A stretch of DNA of 64,000 nucleotides from Corynebacterium freneyi (lineage in GTDB: Bacteria > Actinomycetota > Actinomycetes > Mycobacteriales > Mycobacteriaceae), in the NCBI RefSeq assembly GCF_030408835.1, contig NZ_CP047357.1, positions 992,001-1,056,000 of the forward strand, in the 5' to 3' direction. The notes under the pieces were generated by a model. It saw only the letters and a program-made list of their open reading frames with translations, searched no databases and was not told where the DNA came from. This document shows positions 9,971-17,460 of this stretch, piece after piece (the first letter of the stretch is position 1; each line of letters opens with the position of its first letter). Made by a program: the position numbers and the translations under genes.

Positions 9971-10942
9971 CTAAGCCTCGGGGCTCTTGTCGGAGGAGCC
10001 GCCCTTGCCCGTGTCATCGTCCTTGCCGCCGATCCACCCGAACGACAACGGAAGCTTCGGCAGGGAGAACTGGGCCTTTGCGAGGTCGTCGTCGGAAAGC
10101 GCGAACTCCTCCGGCCACGACGCCGGAATCGGACCAAGCGCCAGACGCGCCCGCTCCATCAACTTCTTGGCGATCTTGCGATTCGCCCCCGCGCCCACGA
10201 ACGCGCCGATGCCCATCGGCATCAACTTGCCGATCATCGCCATCCGCGCCGACTTCGCGAGGCGCTTCTGCGCCTGCTTGATCATCATCTTGTTCAGCCC
10301 GCCCAACTGCGGGACGCCCAAACGCGCGATCAGCGACGCCGCCGGGTCCTTCGCCGGGGCCTGCTTCCGCAGCGGCTCATCGCCCATCGCCGCCGCGACC
10401 AGCGCCGTGCCCGACGCACCCATCAACGTGACCAGCACCAGACTGCGGCGCCGCTCCTCCTCGCCGATGCTGATGCCCCGCAGCGACGCCGACGCCAGCG
10501 TGTACCAGGCGGCGATCTCGAGGAAGACAACCGACTCCAACGCCACCGCGCCGAGACCCGTGACGAAACCGACGCCCGGAACGACCGCCGCACCGCCCGC
10601 CGCGCCACCGGAGCCGGTGACCAGCGCCAGGAAGTGATCGTCGATGCGCTTCTGGATCTGCGCCGGAGTCTCGTCCGGCTTGCGCGCGTGGAGCTGCCGG
10701 ACGTAGCCCGTGATCGCCGAGGTCTGCCAGCCCATCGCGGTGTCCAGCGAACGGATCAGGAGGCGGCCGGCGATGCCCGTCTCGTCCTGCAGCTTCTTCG
10801 GGTCCGAGCCGACGGCGTCGGTGACGAAACCGCCGTCGCGCGGGGCGCTGTCGAGGCCGACGGGGCCGTCGCCGTTGGCGTCGTCTGTGGTGCGGGGCTT
10901 GGTCTTCGTGGCGTCGCCGTTCTTGCCGAAGAATCCGAACAT
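9971..10942 (-). CDS. EcsC-like protein upstream of ABC exporter
   Basis: This 323-residue protein resembles the EcsC family: amphipathic Ala/Gly-rich hydrophobic segments (GGAAVVPGVGFVTGLGAVALE, split here as GGAAVVPG and GFVTGLGAVALE), a helical YTLASASLRGI region, and a charged C-terminus. The start at 10942 (MFGFFGKNGD) is chosen because AGGAAGGA lies about 6 bases upstream; longer starts have no such site. Its stop is directly followed by the start of the ABC exporter gene, so the two are almost certainly co-expressed. In Bacillus, EcsC is also encoded beside an ABC transporter, which supports the family call. The biochemical function is unknown. Confidence 0.7.
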   Translation of the reverse strand: MFGFFGKNGDATKTKPRTTDDANGDGPVGLDSAPRDGGFVTDAVGSDPKKLQDETGIAGRLLIRSLDTAMGWQTSAITGYVRQLHARKPDETPAQIQKRIDDHFLALVTGSGGAAGGAAVVPGVGFVTGLGAVALESVVFLEIAAWYTLASASLRGISIGEEERRRSLVLVTLMGASGTALVAAAMGDEPLRKQAPAKDPAASLIARLGVPQLGGLNKMMIKQAQKRLAKSARMAMIGKLMPMGIGAFVGAGANRKIAKKLMERARLALGPIPASWPEEFALSDDDLAKAQFSLPKLPLSFGWIGGKDDDTGKGGSSDKSPEA

Positions 10943-11111
10943 GTGGCGTCCTTCCTGGTCGTCGGCCATCAACCGCCGAGAATCGACTGTTGGCTGCCGG
11001 AATTGGTCTACCGGTTGCCGACGGTCGCCGGGGGTTATCGACCTGATTCTATCCGCATCGGCGATTCGCGGGACCCATTGGTGAGTGCCGTTACCCAACT
11101 GTGTCGTTGTT

Positions 11112-11260
11112 CATCCCGTGTGTCCATCCATCCCGTGTGTCGATCCACCGCATGTATCCATCCACCGCGTGTGGCGATGCACCGCGTGTGTCCATCCACC
11201 CCGTGTGGTGATCCATCCCGTGTGCCGATCCACCCCGGGTGTCGATCCATCCCGTGTGCC
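11112..11260. repeat. Tandem array of about nine 17-bp units
   Basis: A degenerate 17-bp unit (consensus SATCCAYCCCGTGTGYC) repeats head to tail: one partial copy at 11112-11124, then eight full copies to 11260. The phase is constant although units diverge at several positions. The period is not a multiple of three and no gene covers it, so this is a non-coding minisatellite-like array. Confidence 0.85.
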
Positions 11261-11264
11261 CCCG

Positions 11265-11615
11265 GGATTCTCGGCCCACTCCGGTTTCCCTGTTCGGCCG
11301 CCTCGTCTGGCCCCGGATTCTCGGCCCACTTCACTTCCTCGCGGTCTGCGGCGCACTCGACGGCGCTCAATGGCGTCCTGGCGGGGTAACAAGTTTGCTA
11401 TCGCACAAAACGGGACATTGTCGTTGGCTTCGACCTGGGGTTTTGCGGGTGTCGGCTGTCCCGTTTTGTGCGACCTCGCGGGATTCTGGGGCGGGAGTGA
11501 CTGGGGTGGGTGCGGTGGCTGCAGTGGTGGCGGTGGTCGGGTTGGGTGCGGTGGCTGCAGTGGTGGCGGTGGCCGGGTTGCGTGCGGTGGCTGGGGTGGC
11601 CTGCGCAGGCTGTCC
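11265..11615. repeat. Repeat-rich gene-free block: direct repeat, inverted repeat, 36-bp tandem repeat
   Basis: Three features follow the 17-bp array. GGATTCTCGGCCCACT occurs twice, at 11265-11280 and 11315-11330. A perfect 17-bp inverted repeat (TCGCACAAAACGGGACA) lies at 11401-11417 and 11457-11473 with a 39-nt loop. A 36-bp G-rich unit (GGGTGCGGTGGCTGCAG...) starts at 11508, 11544 and, partially, 11580. No plausible gene is seen between the EcsC-like gene and the FhuF-like gene. Confidence 0.75.
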
Positions 11616-11616
11616 C

Positions 11617-11622
11617 TAGGCT
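11617..11622 (+). promoter_or_regulatory. Putative -10 element of the FhuF-like gene
   Basis: TAGGCT fits the actinobacterial TANNNT -10 pattern and would start transcription near 11629, giving a leader of about 26 nt before the ATG at 11655. No clear -35 is seen because the upstream DNA is a G-rich repeat. Confidence 0.4.
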
Positions 11623-11654
11623 GGAGGCATGCGCACGGCGAGAGGTGGACTGTC

Positions 11655-12590
11655 ATGACCGACGGAACCGACGGAATCGACGGAACTGTTCCGGCCAACA
11701 CGGGTCCGGTGCCCGAGCCGGCGCGGGAGTATGCGCGGACTCTCGCCGAAATCCCGCGGCTCACCGCCGAGGTCAATGCTCACGACGGCGCGCGCTGGTG
11801 GGCGGGCGAAGACGCGCGGACGTTGCTTGCCGACGACGGCGATTTCCTGCGCGCCCGAATCGACGCCGGCCGGGCGTTGTTCCCGATGCCCGATGCCGCG
11901 GCGAAGGGTCCCGACGGCGCGGGCGACCAGAGGTTCCAAACGCAGCTGTGGTGGTATTCGACGTGCAATTCGTGGTTGGGCCCGGCGGCGGCGTCGATTG
12001 TGGTGCAGGGCCGGGCGCCGTCGGCCGAGTGGGCGGGGTTGACGGTCTTCGAGCGCGACGACTACTGGCTGGGCTTCGCCTCCGACTCCTTCGTGGATGT
12101 GGGCGCCGACGACGGCGTCGAGCCCGGCGACCCGGCCATGGCCGACGCGGTGCGGGCCTACGGGCGGGCGCTGGGGGAACTGGTGGCGCCGGTCGTCGCG
12201 GCGATGGAGGAGGAGTTGGGGGTGCGGCCGGCGCCTTCGTGGGCGATCGTCGCCGATGGCCTGGCGGGCGCCGCGGTCGCCGCGGGCAATGAGGTGATGG
12301 AGCCGTGGGCGGGTGCGCTGATCGGCGCGTGGCTGGTGGAGGGCTTGGGCGAGGTGGCGCGGGTGCCGGCGCCGCGTTTCGTCGACGTCGTCGCCGGCGC
12401 GGGGGCGGATGGCGTGGTGGCCACGGATTTGGCGGCTGCGGCGGATGGGGCGGTTGCGGACTTTGACGTCGTCACGCATGTGGAGCGGTCGTCGTGTTGC
12501 ATGATTTTCCACTGTCCGGACGCTGACTTGTGCGTGTCGTGTCCGCGTCGGTCGGCGGAGGAGCGGCGTGCGTTGTGGGCGGGTGCATGA
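11655..12590 (+). CDS. FhuF-like siderophore-iron reductase
   Basis: This 311-residue protein ends with RSSCCMIFHCPDADLCVSCP, which holds the exact CC-x10-C-x2-C pattern that binds a [2Fe-2S] cluster in FhuF-type ferric-siderophore reductases. The upstream part (WWYSTCNSWLGPAAASIVVQ, then WAIVADGLAGAAVAAGNE) is consistent with the FhuF fold. It probably releases iron from imported siderophores in the cytoplasm. The ATG at 11655 is preceded by GAGAGGTGGA. No siderophore transporter or iron regulator is adjacent, so the assignment rests on the C-terminal motif. Confidence 0.8.
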   Translation: MTDGTDGIDGTVPANTGPVPEPAREYARTLAEIPRLTAEVNAHDGARWWAGEDARTLLADDGDFLRARIDAGRALFPMPDAAAKGPDGAGDQRFQTQLWWYSTCNSWLGPAAASIVVQGRAPSAEWAGLTVFERDDYWLGFASDSFVDVGADDGVEPGDPAMADAVRAYGRALGELVAPVVAAMEEELGVRPAPSWAIVADGLAGAAVAAGNEVMEPWAGALIGAWLVEGLGEVARVPAPRFVDVVAGAGADGVVATDLAAAADGAVADFDVVTHVERSSCCMIFHCPDADLCVSCPRRSAEERRALWAGA

Positions 12591-12724
12591 GCGGGGCCGC
12601 GCCGGGCGTGTGACGGGGTGGTTTTGGTGGCGGCGGGGGCGGCGGGTTGTCGCTACGATGGCGGTCGTGCCGCGGCCGGTGTTCGGGCGTTGGGCTGACG
12701 TCGATTGAGGGAAGGGTCCCAGTC

Positions 12725-13669
12725 ATGAGCTTCTTCGAGGATATTGCCGCGGCGCTGGATCGCGAGGACATCGAGAGCCGGGTTAACGGTGACACCTTGT
12801 TCGTGCCCATCACCTTGGATTTGGAGGTCCAGTTCGTCACGATCGACGAGGATTTGCCGGCGGCGGAGGTGTATGTCGCGGCGGCGGACGTCGATTCGGA
12901 TGATGACGATTTCGAGGCCGTGTTGGTGTCGGTCGTGTTCTCGGTGGAGGATGCGGTCGATGCGGTGGCGCATCATGTGGCGACGGATCGGGTGGTGGCG
13001 TTGCTGCGCACGCTGCTTGATGGTGACGACGATCGCGTGTCGGATCTGGAGTTCGAGCAGGATCCGGAGGAGGCGACGTTGGTGTCGGCGGAGGTGGGGG
13101 AGTCGTCGGTGCTGCAGGTGTTGGTGTCGGCGAATGACAATGATCCGGTGGCGCATGTGCGGTTCATTGCGCAGGACGAAAATCTGGATGAAATCGTCGA
13201 TCAGGCGATTGCGGAGTTTTGGGATTCGGATACGGAGACGATTCTCACGGATGAGGATCGTCGGAAGATGTTCGCCGACCTGTATGCGGATGCCGCGAGC
13301 TTGCGCAATGAGGTTTTGACGTTGGGGTCGTTCCGGGATTTCGACAAGTTGTTGGATGTGTTGTCGCTGGCCGCGGATCGTGCCGAGGAGTGGGAGGATC
13401 AGCTCGCGCCGGTGGAGGATGGTTTCGCGGAGTCGTTGTACGAGTCGTACCGGGATGGGGACGACTGGGACGATGACGATGATTACGACGACAATGACGA
13501 AGACGACTTCGATGACGACGACGACTTCGACGATGATGAGCTTGACGACGATGACCTCGAGGGCGAGGAGTCTGAGGATGATGGCGACGAGGACGACTCC
13601 GACTCGGATGACGACGAAGACGACTCCGACGATGATGATGACTCGGACGACGCGGATGACGAGAAGTAG
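12725..13669 (+). CDS. Acidic protein with an Asp-rich C-terminal tail
   Basis: This 314-residue protein has a folded-looking N-terminal part of about 240 residues (MSFFEDIAAALDRED, LFVPITLDLEVQFV, then helical segments such as RKMFADLYADAASLRNEV). A tail of about 70 residues follows that is almost only Asp, Glu and Ser. The tail is DNA-encoded by a GAYGAY-type simple repeat, likely prone to length changes. A start with GGGAAGG upstream is used. I do not recognise the family. The tail could chelate cations or mimic nucleic acid, but that is speculation. A perfect terminator follows. Confidence 0.8.
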   Translation: MSFFEDIAAALDREDIESRVNGDTLFVPITLDLEVQFVTIDEDLPAAEVYVAAADVDSDDDDFEAVLVSVVFSVEDAVDAVAHHVATDRVVALLRTLLDGDDDRVSDLEFEQDPEEATLVSAEVGESSVLQVLVSANDNDPVAHVRFIAQDENLDEIVDQAIAEFWDSDTETILTDEDRRKMFADLYADAASLRNEVLTLGSFRDFDKLLDVLSLAADRAEEWEDQLAPVEDGFAESLYESYRDGDDWDDDDDYDDNDEDDFDDDDDFDDDELDDDDLEGEESEDDGDEDDSDSDDDEDDSDDDDDSDDADDEK

Positions 13670-13691
13670 TCGCGTGTAGCGCGTATCGAGG

Positions 13692-13726
13692 AAGCGGGGC
13701 ACTGGCATTGGGCCGGTGCCCCGCTT
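13692..13726. terminator. Terminator between the Asp-rich gene and tetR
   Basis: An 11-bp perfect stem (AAGCGGGGCAC / GTGCCCCGCTT) with a 13-nt loop lies between two convergent genes. It is followed by TCGCGTTT on the plus side. Confidence 0.75.
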
Positions 13727-13732
13727 TCGCGT

Positions 13733-14413
13733 TTACGCTTCGGTGATTCGAGCTTCGGTGATTCGGTCGAGGGCGCGGGTGAGCGTTGCTTCGGCGCCTC
13801 GGCTGGTGGCGTCGGTGGCGAATGCGGGGTTTTCCAGGCAGCGCAGGGCGATTCCGTCAATGGCGACGCGCAGGTCGGTGGCGAGTTCGGTCGAGGCGTC
13901 GCTGGTCGGGTCGAGGTCGGGGCGAAGCTGGCCGACGATGTCGGTGCACAGTTGGTCAAGTTTCGCGCCGGCGTCTTTGATCGACTCGCGGATGGGGGCG
14001 CTGTCGGGGTGGGCGGTGAAGAGCGCGAGTTGAACCACCAGTTGCGTGCGGGTGGTGTCGGTCAGGGGGATGACCTCGCGGAGGACGGCCAGGAACATGT
14101 CGCGCTTGGGGGTTCCGGCGGCGAGTTCGCGGGCGTAGACGGCTTGGATCTGTGCGGCGGCTTGGGTGGCGTTGTCGGCCATGAGCTCGATGAACAGTGA
14201 TTCGTGGGAGGGGAAGATGTGCCGGAGTGAGCCGGTGGCCATGCCGGCTTCGGCGGCGACGTTGCGGACGCTGGCGGCTTCGATGCCGCCGCGCAGGATC
14301 AAGCGGCGGGCGGCGTCGAGTGCTTGGGCCTTTCGTTCGTCGGCGGTGAGGCGTGGTCGGGGGCTGCGAGGGGAGCGCGAAGTGCCCGTTGAGCTACTGC
14401 CGGAATCTGCCAT
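13733..14413 (-). CDS. TetR-family transcriptional regulator
   Basis: This 226-residue protein has an N-terminal TetR DNA-binding domain after a Ser/Pro/Arg-rich leader: ADERKAQALDAARRLI, then the helix-turn-helix SVRNVAAEAGMATGSLRHIF and the following SHESLF. The C-terminal part is a typical ligand-binding/dimer domain (family TetR_C type; ligand unknown). It is divergent from a small membrane-protein gene across 79 bp holding a perfect inverted repeat, so it probably represses both itself and that neighbour. TAGAAT ends six bases before its ATG, suggesting a leaderless transcript. Confidence 0.92.
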   Translation of the reverse strand: MADSGSSSTGTSRSPRSPRPRLTADERKAQALDAARRLILRGGIEAASVRNVAAEAGMATGSLRHIFPSHESLFIELMADNATQAAAQIQAVYARELAAGTPKRDMFLAVLREVIPLTDTTRTQLVVQLALFTAHPDSAPIRESIKDAGAKLDQLCTDIVGQLRPDLDPTSDASTELATDLRVAIDGIALRCLENPAFATDATSRGAEATLTRALDRITEARITEA

Positions 14414-14430
14414 GACGCAATTCTAGCCCA

Positions 14431-14459
14431 GTCGTGCTAGTCTCCGTGATTAGCACGAC
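14431..14459. promoter_or_regulatory. Putative TetR operator
   Basis: GTCGTGCTA at 14431-14439 and TAGCACGAC at 14451-14459 form a perfect 9-bp inverted repeat with an 11-bp centre. It overlaps the expected -35 region of tetR and a possible -10 (TAGTCT) for the divergent gene, which fits autoregulation and repression of the neighbour. Confidence 0.75.
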
Positions 14460-14492
14460 CGTGTTAGAGGTGTGGGAGGGAAGTGATCGGCC

Positions 14493-15032
14493 ATGGTGTA
14501 CGCGATCATTGCGTGTGAGATTGGATTCTGGGTGCTCATCGCGGCGGGCCTGTTGGCGAGGTATCCGCTGGGTATGTCGCGGTTGGGGTTGGTGTTGTTG
14601 GCGCTGACGCCGGTGGTGGATGTCGCGTTGTTGGCGTTTACGGTCATTGATCTGCGTACGGGTGGTCAGCCGAGCTTGGTGCACGGGGTGGCGGCGTTGT
14701 ATTTGGGCTTTTCGGTGGTGTTCGGCAAGCGTTCGGTGGCGTGGGCTGATCGGATGTATCGGCGGAAGGTGCGGGGCGAGGATGTCGCCGAACCGGACGT
14801 CGGGTCGAAGCTGCGCAAGGAGTGGGTGGACTTCGGCTTGGCCGTCGTGGCGGCGGGAATCGCGGCGGTGGTGTTGGAGGTGTGCGTTTTCGCCGTCGGT
14901 GGTGGCGTCGAAACGCAGTCCCTGCGTGATTGGCATCCGCGGCTCGGCATGATTTTGGCGATCTGGTTCATCACCGGCCCTCTGTGGGTGATGCTGTCGC
15001 CGCGTGAGCGTCAGTCGGCGGAGGCGGGGTAG
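14493..15032 (+). CDS. Small integral membrane protein, probable TetR target
   Basis: This 179-residue protein has about four hydrophobic segments (near residues 3-25, 35-53, 113-135 and 149-167) and a basic loop between them (RMYRRKVRGEDV, then SKLRKEWVDFG). It has no recognisable transport or enzyme motif. Genes placed like this, divergent from a TetR gene, are often efflux or envelope functions controlled by it, but this is inference from position only. A GGGAGGGAAG ribosome-binding site precedes the ATG. Confidence 0.75.
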   Translation: MVYAIIACEIGFWVLIAAGLLARYPLGMSRLGLVLLALTPVVDVALLAFTVIDLRTGGQPSLVHGVAALYLGFSVVFGKRSVAWADRMYRRKVRGEDVAEPDVGSKLRKEWVDFGLAVVAAGIAAVVLEVCVFAVGGGVETQSLRDWHPRLGMILAIWFITGPLWVMLSPRERQSAEAG

Positions 15033-15084
15033 GGCGCTGGTAGCTGTGGTCGCGGGCTCCATTGGCATGGGGGTGTCCCGGGGC

Positions 15085-15090
15085 TACTCT
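15085..15090 (+). promoter_or_regulatory. Putative -10 of the 94-residue protein gene
   Basis: TACTCT fits TANNNT and would give a start point just before the strong GGAGGAGG ribosome-binding site at 15101-15108. Confidence 0.35.
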
Positions 15091-15119
15091 TCGGGTAACC
15101 GGAGGAGGTGCAGAACGCC

Positions 15120-15404
15120 ATGACTGCAATCACGAGTGATGATTTTGATCGAACCGAAGCTTTTGTTCGTTGGTTGATGTCTGAGTATCCGGTCGACGAT
15201 GACTTGCGAGAATGGGCGGAGCATGACTTCGATCATGGGTACCCGTGCTCACCCTTGACGGAAATTTTTTCCGGTTTTCGAGCCCGGGGAGTCAAGATTC
15301 CGTCCGAGGTATTCGATGAGGCCATGCGACATTTCGAGATCCATCGAGGTCCGGCCGATGCTGCCGATTGGCGTGCCGTATTTTCCGACATCGTCGCCGA
15401 TTAG
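15120..15404 (+). CDS. Small acidic protein upstream of ADP-ribosylglycohydrolase
   Basis: This 94-residue protein (MTAITSDDFDRTEAFVRWLM...) is acidic and predicted helical, without a signal peptide or cysteine clusters apart from one CSP. The ATG at 15120 is chosen because GGAGGAGG ends 11 bases before it. Its stop lies 24 bp from the start of the ADP-ribosylglycohydrolase gene on the same strand. I do not recognise the family. A regulatory or partner role for the enzyme is possible from position alone. Confidence 0.65.
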   Translation: MTAITSDDFDRTEAFVRWLMSEYPVDDDLREWAEHDFDHGYPCSPLTEIFSGFRARGVKIPSEVFDEAMRHFEIHRGPADAADWRAVFSDIVAD

Positions 15405-15415
15405 CCACTTTTCCC

Positions 15416-15421
15416 TATCCT
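15416..15421 (+). promoter_or_regulatory. Putative leaderless -10 of the DraG-like gene
   Basis: TATCCT ends 7 bases before the ATG at 15429, the spacing expected when transcription starts at the start codon. No clear -35 is seen. Confidence 0.35.
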
Positions 15422-15428
15422 GGCCATC

Positions 15429-16385
15429 ATGACTTCCGTTGATTCCGCGCTGCTGTGCGACCGCGCCCGCGGGTGCTTGCTTGGCCAGTTCATCGGCGAT
15501 TCGCTGGGCAGTCTCGTGGAGTTTGAGGCGCCTGAGGAGATCGCCGAGCGTTACCCGGACGGGGTGCGCGATCTCGCCGACGGTGGCACGTGGAATCTGA
15601 TCGCCGGCCAGCCGACGGACGATTCGCAGATGGCGATGATGCTCATTCGTAGTTTGCAGCGCTGCGGCACGTTCGATGCCGATGACGTGATGCGCGGTTA
15701 CGTTCATTGGTATTCGACGGGCCCGTTCGATATCGGCGGCACGTGTGCGCAGGCGTTGTCGGGTGAGGGGCTCAACGGGGACTCCCAGGCCAATGGCGCC
15801 CTCATGCGCGTCTCTCCGCTGGGCGTATTCGGTGCTCGCGAGGACGTTGGCATCGACGCCGCCGCCGATTTCGCCCGCGCGGATGCCGCCCTGACCCACC
15901 CGAATCCCGTCTGCGTCGATGCCAACGCGGTGTTCGTCACTGGTCTGGTCACCGGCATTCGTGGTGGCGCGGCCGGGGAGGTCGTCGATGCGATGGAGGC
16001 CGCCGCCTTGGAGCGGGCGGTGGCGCAGGCGATTGCGGCGGGCCGCACGGGTGTCGTCTCCGCGTATGAGGGGCACATGGGCTGGGTGTTGTTGGCGTTG
16101 TCGATCGCGGTGCGGCAGCTCGTGCTTTACGACGATCCCGTCGAGGCTCTCGTCGACGCCGTCGGCATGGGCGGCGACACGGACACCAATGCGGCGATTG
16201 CCGGGGCGTTGCTTGGCGCGGTGCATGGGGCGGGGGCTTGGCCGGAGCGCTGGGTGACCGGCGTACTGGAGTGCGAGCCGGCGGAGGGGCGCCCCGGTGT
16301 GGCGAATCCGTTGGGCCGTGAGTTCTGGGCGACGGGTCTGCTGGAGCAGGCCGACGAGCTGGCGGGCACGGACTACGGGGAGTAG
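15429..16385 (+). CDS. ADP-ribosylglycohydrolase (DraG-like)
   Basis: This 318-residue protein is a member of the ADP-ribosylglycohydrolase family, which removes ADP-ribose from proteins or other acceptors with a two-metal site. The N-terminal GCLLGQFIGDSLG, the metal-binding TDDSQMA, and the C-terminal GGDTDTNAAIAGALLGA are all intact, so it should be active. No ADP-ribosyltransferase is seen in the window. TATCCT ends 7 bases before the ATG, so it may also have its own leaderless promoter apart from the upstream small gene. Confidence 0.92.
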   Translation: MTSVDSALLCDRARGCLLGQFIGDSLGSLVEFEAPEEIAERYPDGVRDLADGGTWNLIAGQPTDDSQMAMMLIRSLQRCGTFDADDVMRGYVHWYSTGPFDIGGTCAQALSGEGLNGDSQANGALMRVSPLGVFGAREDVGIDAAADFARADAALTHPNPVCVDANAVFVTGLVTGIRGGAAGEVVDAMEAAALERAVAQAIAAGRTGVVSAYEGHMGWVLLALSIAVRQLVLYDDPVEALVDAVGMGGDTDTNAAIAGALLGAVHGAGAWPERWVTGVLECEPAEGRPGVANPLGREFWATGLLEQADELAGTDYGE

Positions 16386-16389
16386 GCGT

Positions 16390-16971
16390 CTACGCTGCTC
16401 GATGTCGTGGACTGAACAGTTCGGGTGGGCTGGTGAACACCCGGCCTTCACGGTCACCGATCCAGCTGAAGCGCAGGGCGCCGGTGGCAGGGTCGGTGCC
16501 GTTGGCGTGGATGTTGGCGGCGTCCCGGGCGTCGTGGAGGGCTTCGGCGATGGCGCGTGCATGTGCGTGTCGGGTGGAGGCGGTGGGGTGGTCGTCGTGA
16601 AGCCCCACGCGGATGGACACCGTGAAGAGGTAGACGGGGTTGCCACCGAGCAGGAAGTACTCGGGGTAGCGCAGCGACAAGTCGCGGACCAGGCCGGCGG
16701 GGACGCGGACGCGGTGGGTGCGGACGGTGGCTGTGACGGCGTCGGTGTCGGGCAGGGTGATGGTGTGGTCGAGTGCGCCGGGGTGCAGGCTGCGGGCGGC
16801 GACGGGGTGGCGGTGGAACGTGAAGATCAGCGCCAGATCGTCGGCGCAGGTGGTGCGGTAGCGGTCGGCGAGGGCGGAGGCGTGCCGGGGGAGTTGGTGC
16901 ACGTCCGGGCGAGCGGCGTCGGGGCAGGTGGTGGGCCGGTTGGTGGCGGGGGTGTTTGGGGAGGTCGTCAT
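16390..16971 (-). CDS. Hypothetical protein
   Basis: This protein is about 193 residues if it starts at MTTSPNTPAT; an upstream in-frame start at 17016 would add 15 residues. It is rich in His, Arg, Thr and Ala, with a central stretch of alternating hydrophobic residues (VRVPAGLVRDLSLRYPEYFLL, read as two parts VRVPAGLVRDL and SLRYPEYFLL). No signal peptide, membrane segment or known motif is evident. It converges almost directly on the ADP-ribosylglycohydrolase gene, 4 bp apart. Function unknown. Confidence 0.6.
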   Translation of the reverse strand: MTTSPNTPATNRPTTCPDAARPDVHQLPRHASALADRYRTTCADDLALIFTFHRHPVAARSLHPGALDHTITLPDTDAVTATVRTHRVRVPAGLVRDLSLRYPEYFLLGGNPVYLFTVSIRVGLHDDHPTASTRHAHARAIAEALHDARDAANIHANGTDPATGALRFSWIGDREGRVFTSPPELFSPRHRAA

Positions 16972-17002
16972 GGCCCGCACGTTAGACGACGGCTCGGACG
17001 GG

Positions 17003-17023
17003 TGTTCGAAGCTCATTCGAACA
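17003..17023. promoter_or_regulatory. Inverted repeat TGTTCGAA / TTCGAACA at the left edge of the R-M island
   Basis: An 8-bp perfect inverted repeat with a 5-bp centre lies between the unknown minus-strand gene and the vsr remnant. The same half-site recurs upstream of the methyltransferase gene. It could be an R-M control site. It also partly resembles an actinobacterial LexA box (TCGAACA-N2-TGTTCGA). Confidence 0.45.
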
Positions 17024-17103
17024 TGTGTGCCATTCAGGTGCGGCCGGCATGGTGGAAGTCGATGTCACGGCGGTCGTGGCGATCGAAGGTCCGGGGAGGC
17101 GAA

Positions 17104-17364
17104 ATGAAGCGATCGGGGCCCGCACCCCTGAGTGACCAGGTTTCGCGCAACTTGAGTCGCGTCAAACGGCGCGACACCAAGCCGGAGATCGCGTTGCGCT
17201 GGGAACTGCATCGCCGGGGCCTGCGGTTCCGGGTGGATTACGGGGGGGTCCCGGGGCATCCGGATGTTGCGTTCATCAGGGCGAAGATCGCCGTTTTCGT
17301 CGATGGTTGCTTTTGGCACGGCTGTGACATCCATGGGTCGATCCCGAAGAACAACGCCGCGTGA
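17104..17364 (+). pseudogene. Truncated very-short-patch-repair endonuclease (Vsr)
   Basis: The 86-residue product matches the N-terminal half of Vsr mismatch endonucleases: SRNLSRVKRRDTKPEIALR, then LHRRGLRFRVDY and FVDGCFWHGCDIHGSIPKNN. Vsr proteins are normally about 130-155 residues. Here a TGA falls just after PKNNAA, and the next codons (Trp-Leu-Ala) still look Vsr-like before another stop, so the C-terminal half is lost. Vsr repairs T:G mismatches that arise from deaminated 5-methylcytosine, and its genes often sit beside cytosine methyltransferase genes, as here. It is probably inactive. Confidence 0.75.
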
Positions 17365-17415
17365 TGGCTGGCCTAAAGGTCGTTAAACATGCGAAAATAA
17401 TCGGTGAAGACAACT

Positions 17416-17421
17416 TATGCT
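17416..17421 (+). promoter_or_regulatory. Putative -10 of the HNH nuclease gene
   Basis: TATGCT is a good TANNNT match in AT-richer DNA and would give a leader of about 33 nt before the ATG at 17461, which has GGTGGAGGAG upstream. Confidence 0.45.
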
Positions 17422-17460
17422 GTGAGCCTATCGGGGTGGACGGTCAAAGGTGGAGGAGCG

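Noticed and set aside
11112-11260. Possible CRISPR array or coding repeat
   Set aside because: 17-bp units have no spacers. The period is not a multiple of three, and the overlapping frames have no start with a ribosome-binding site.
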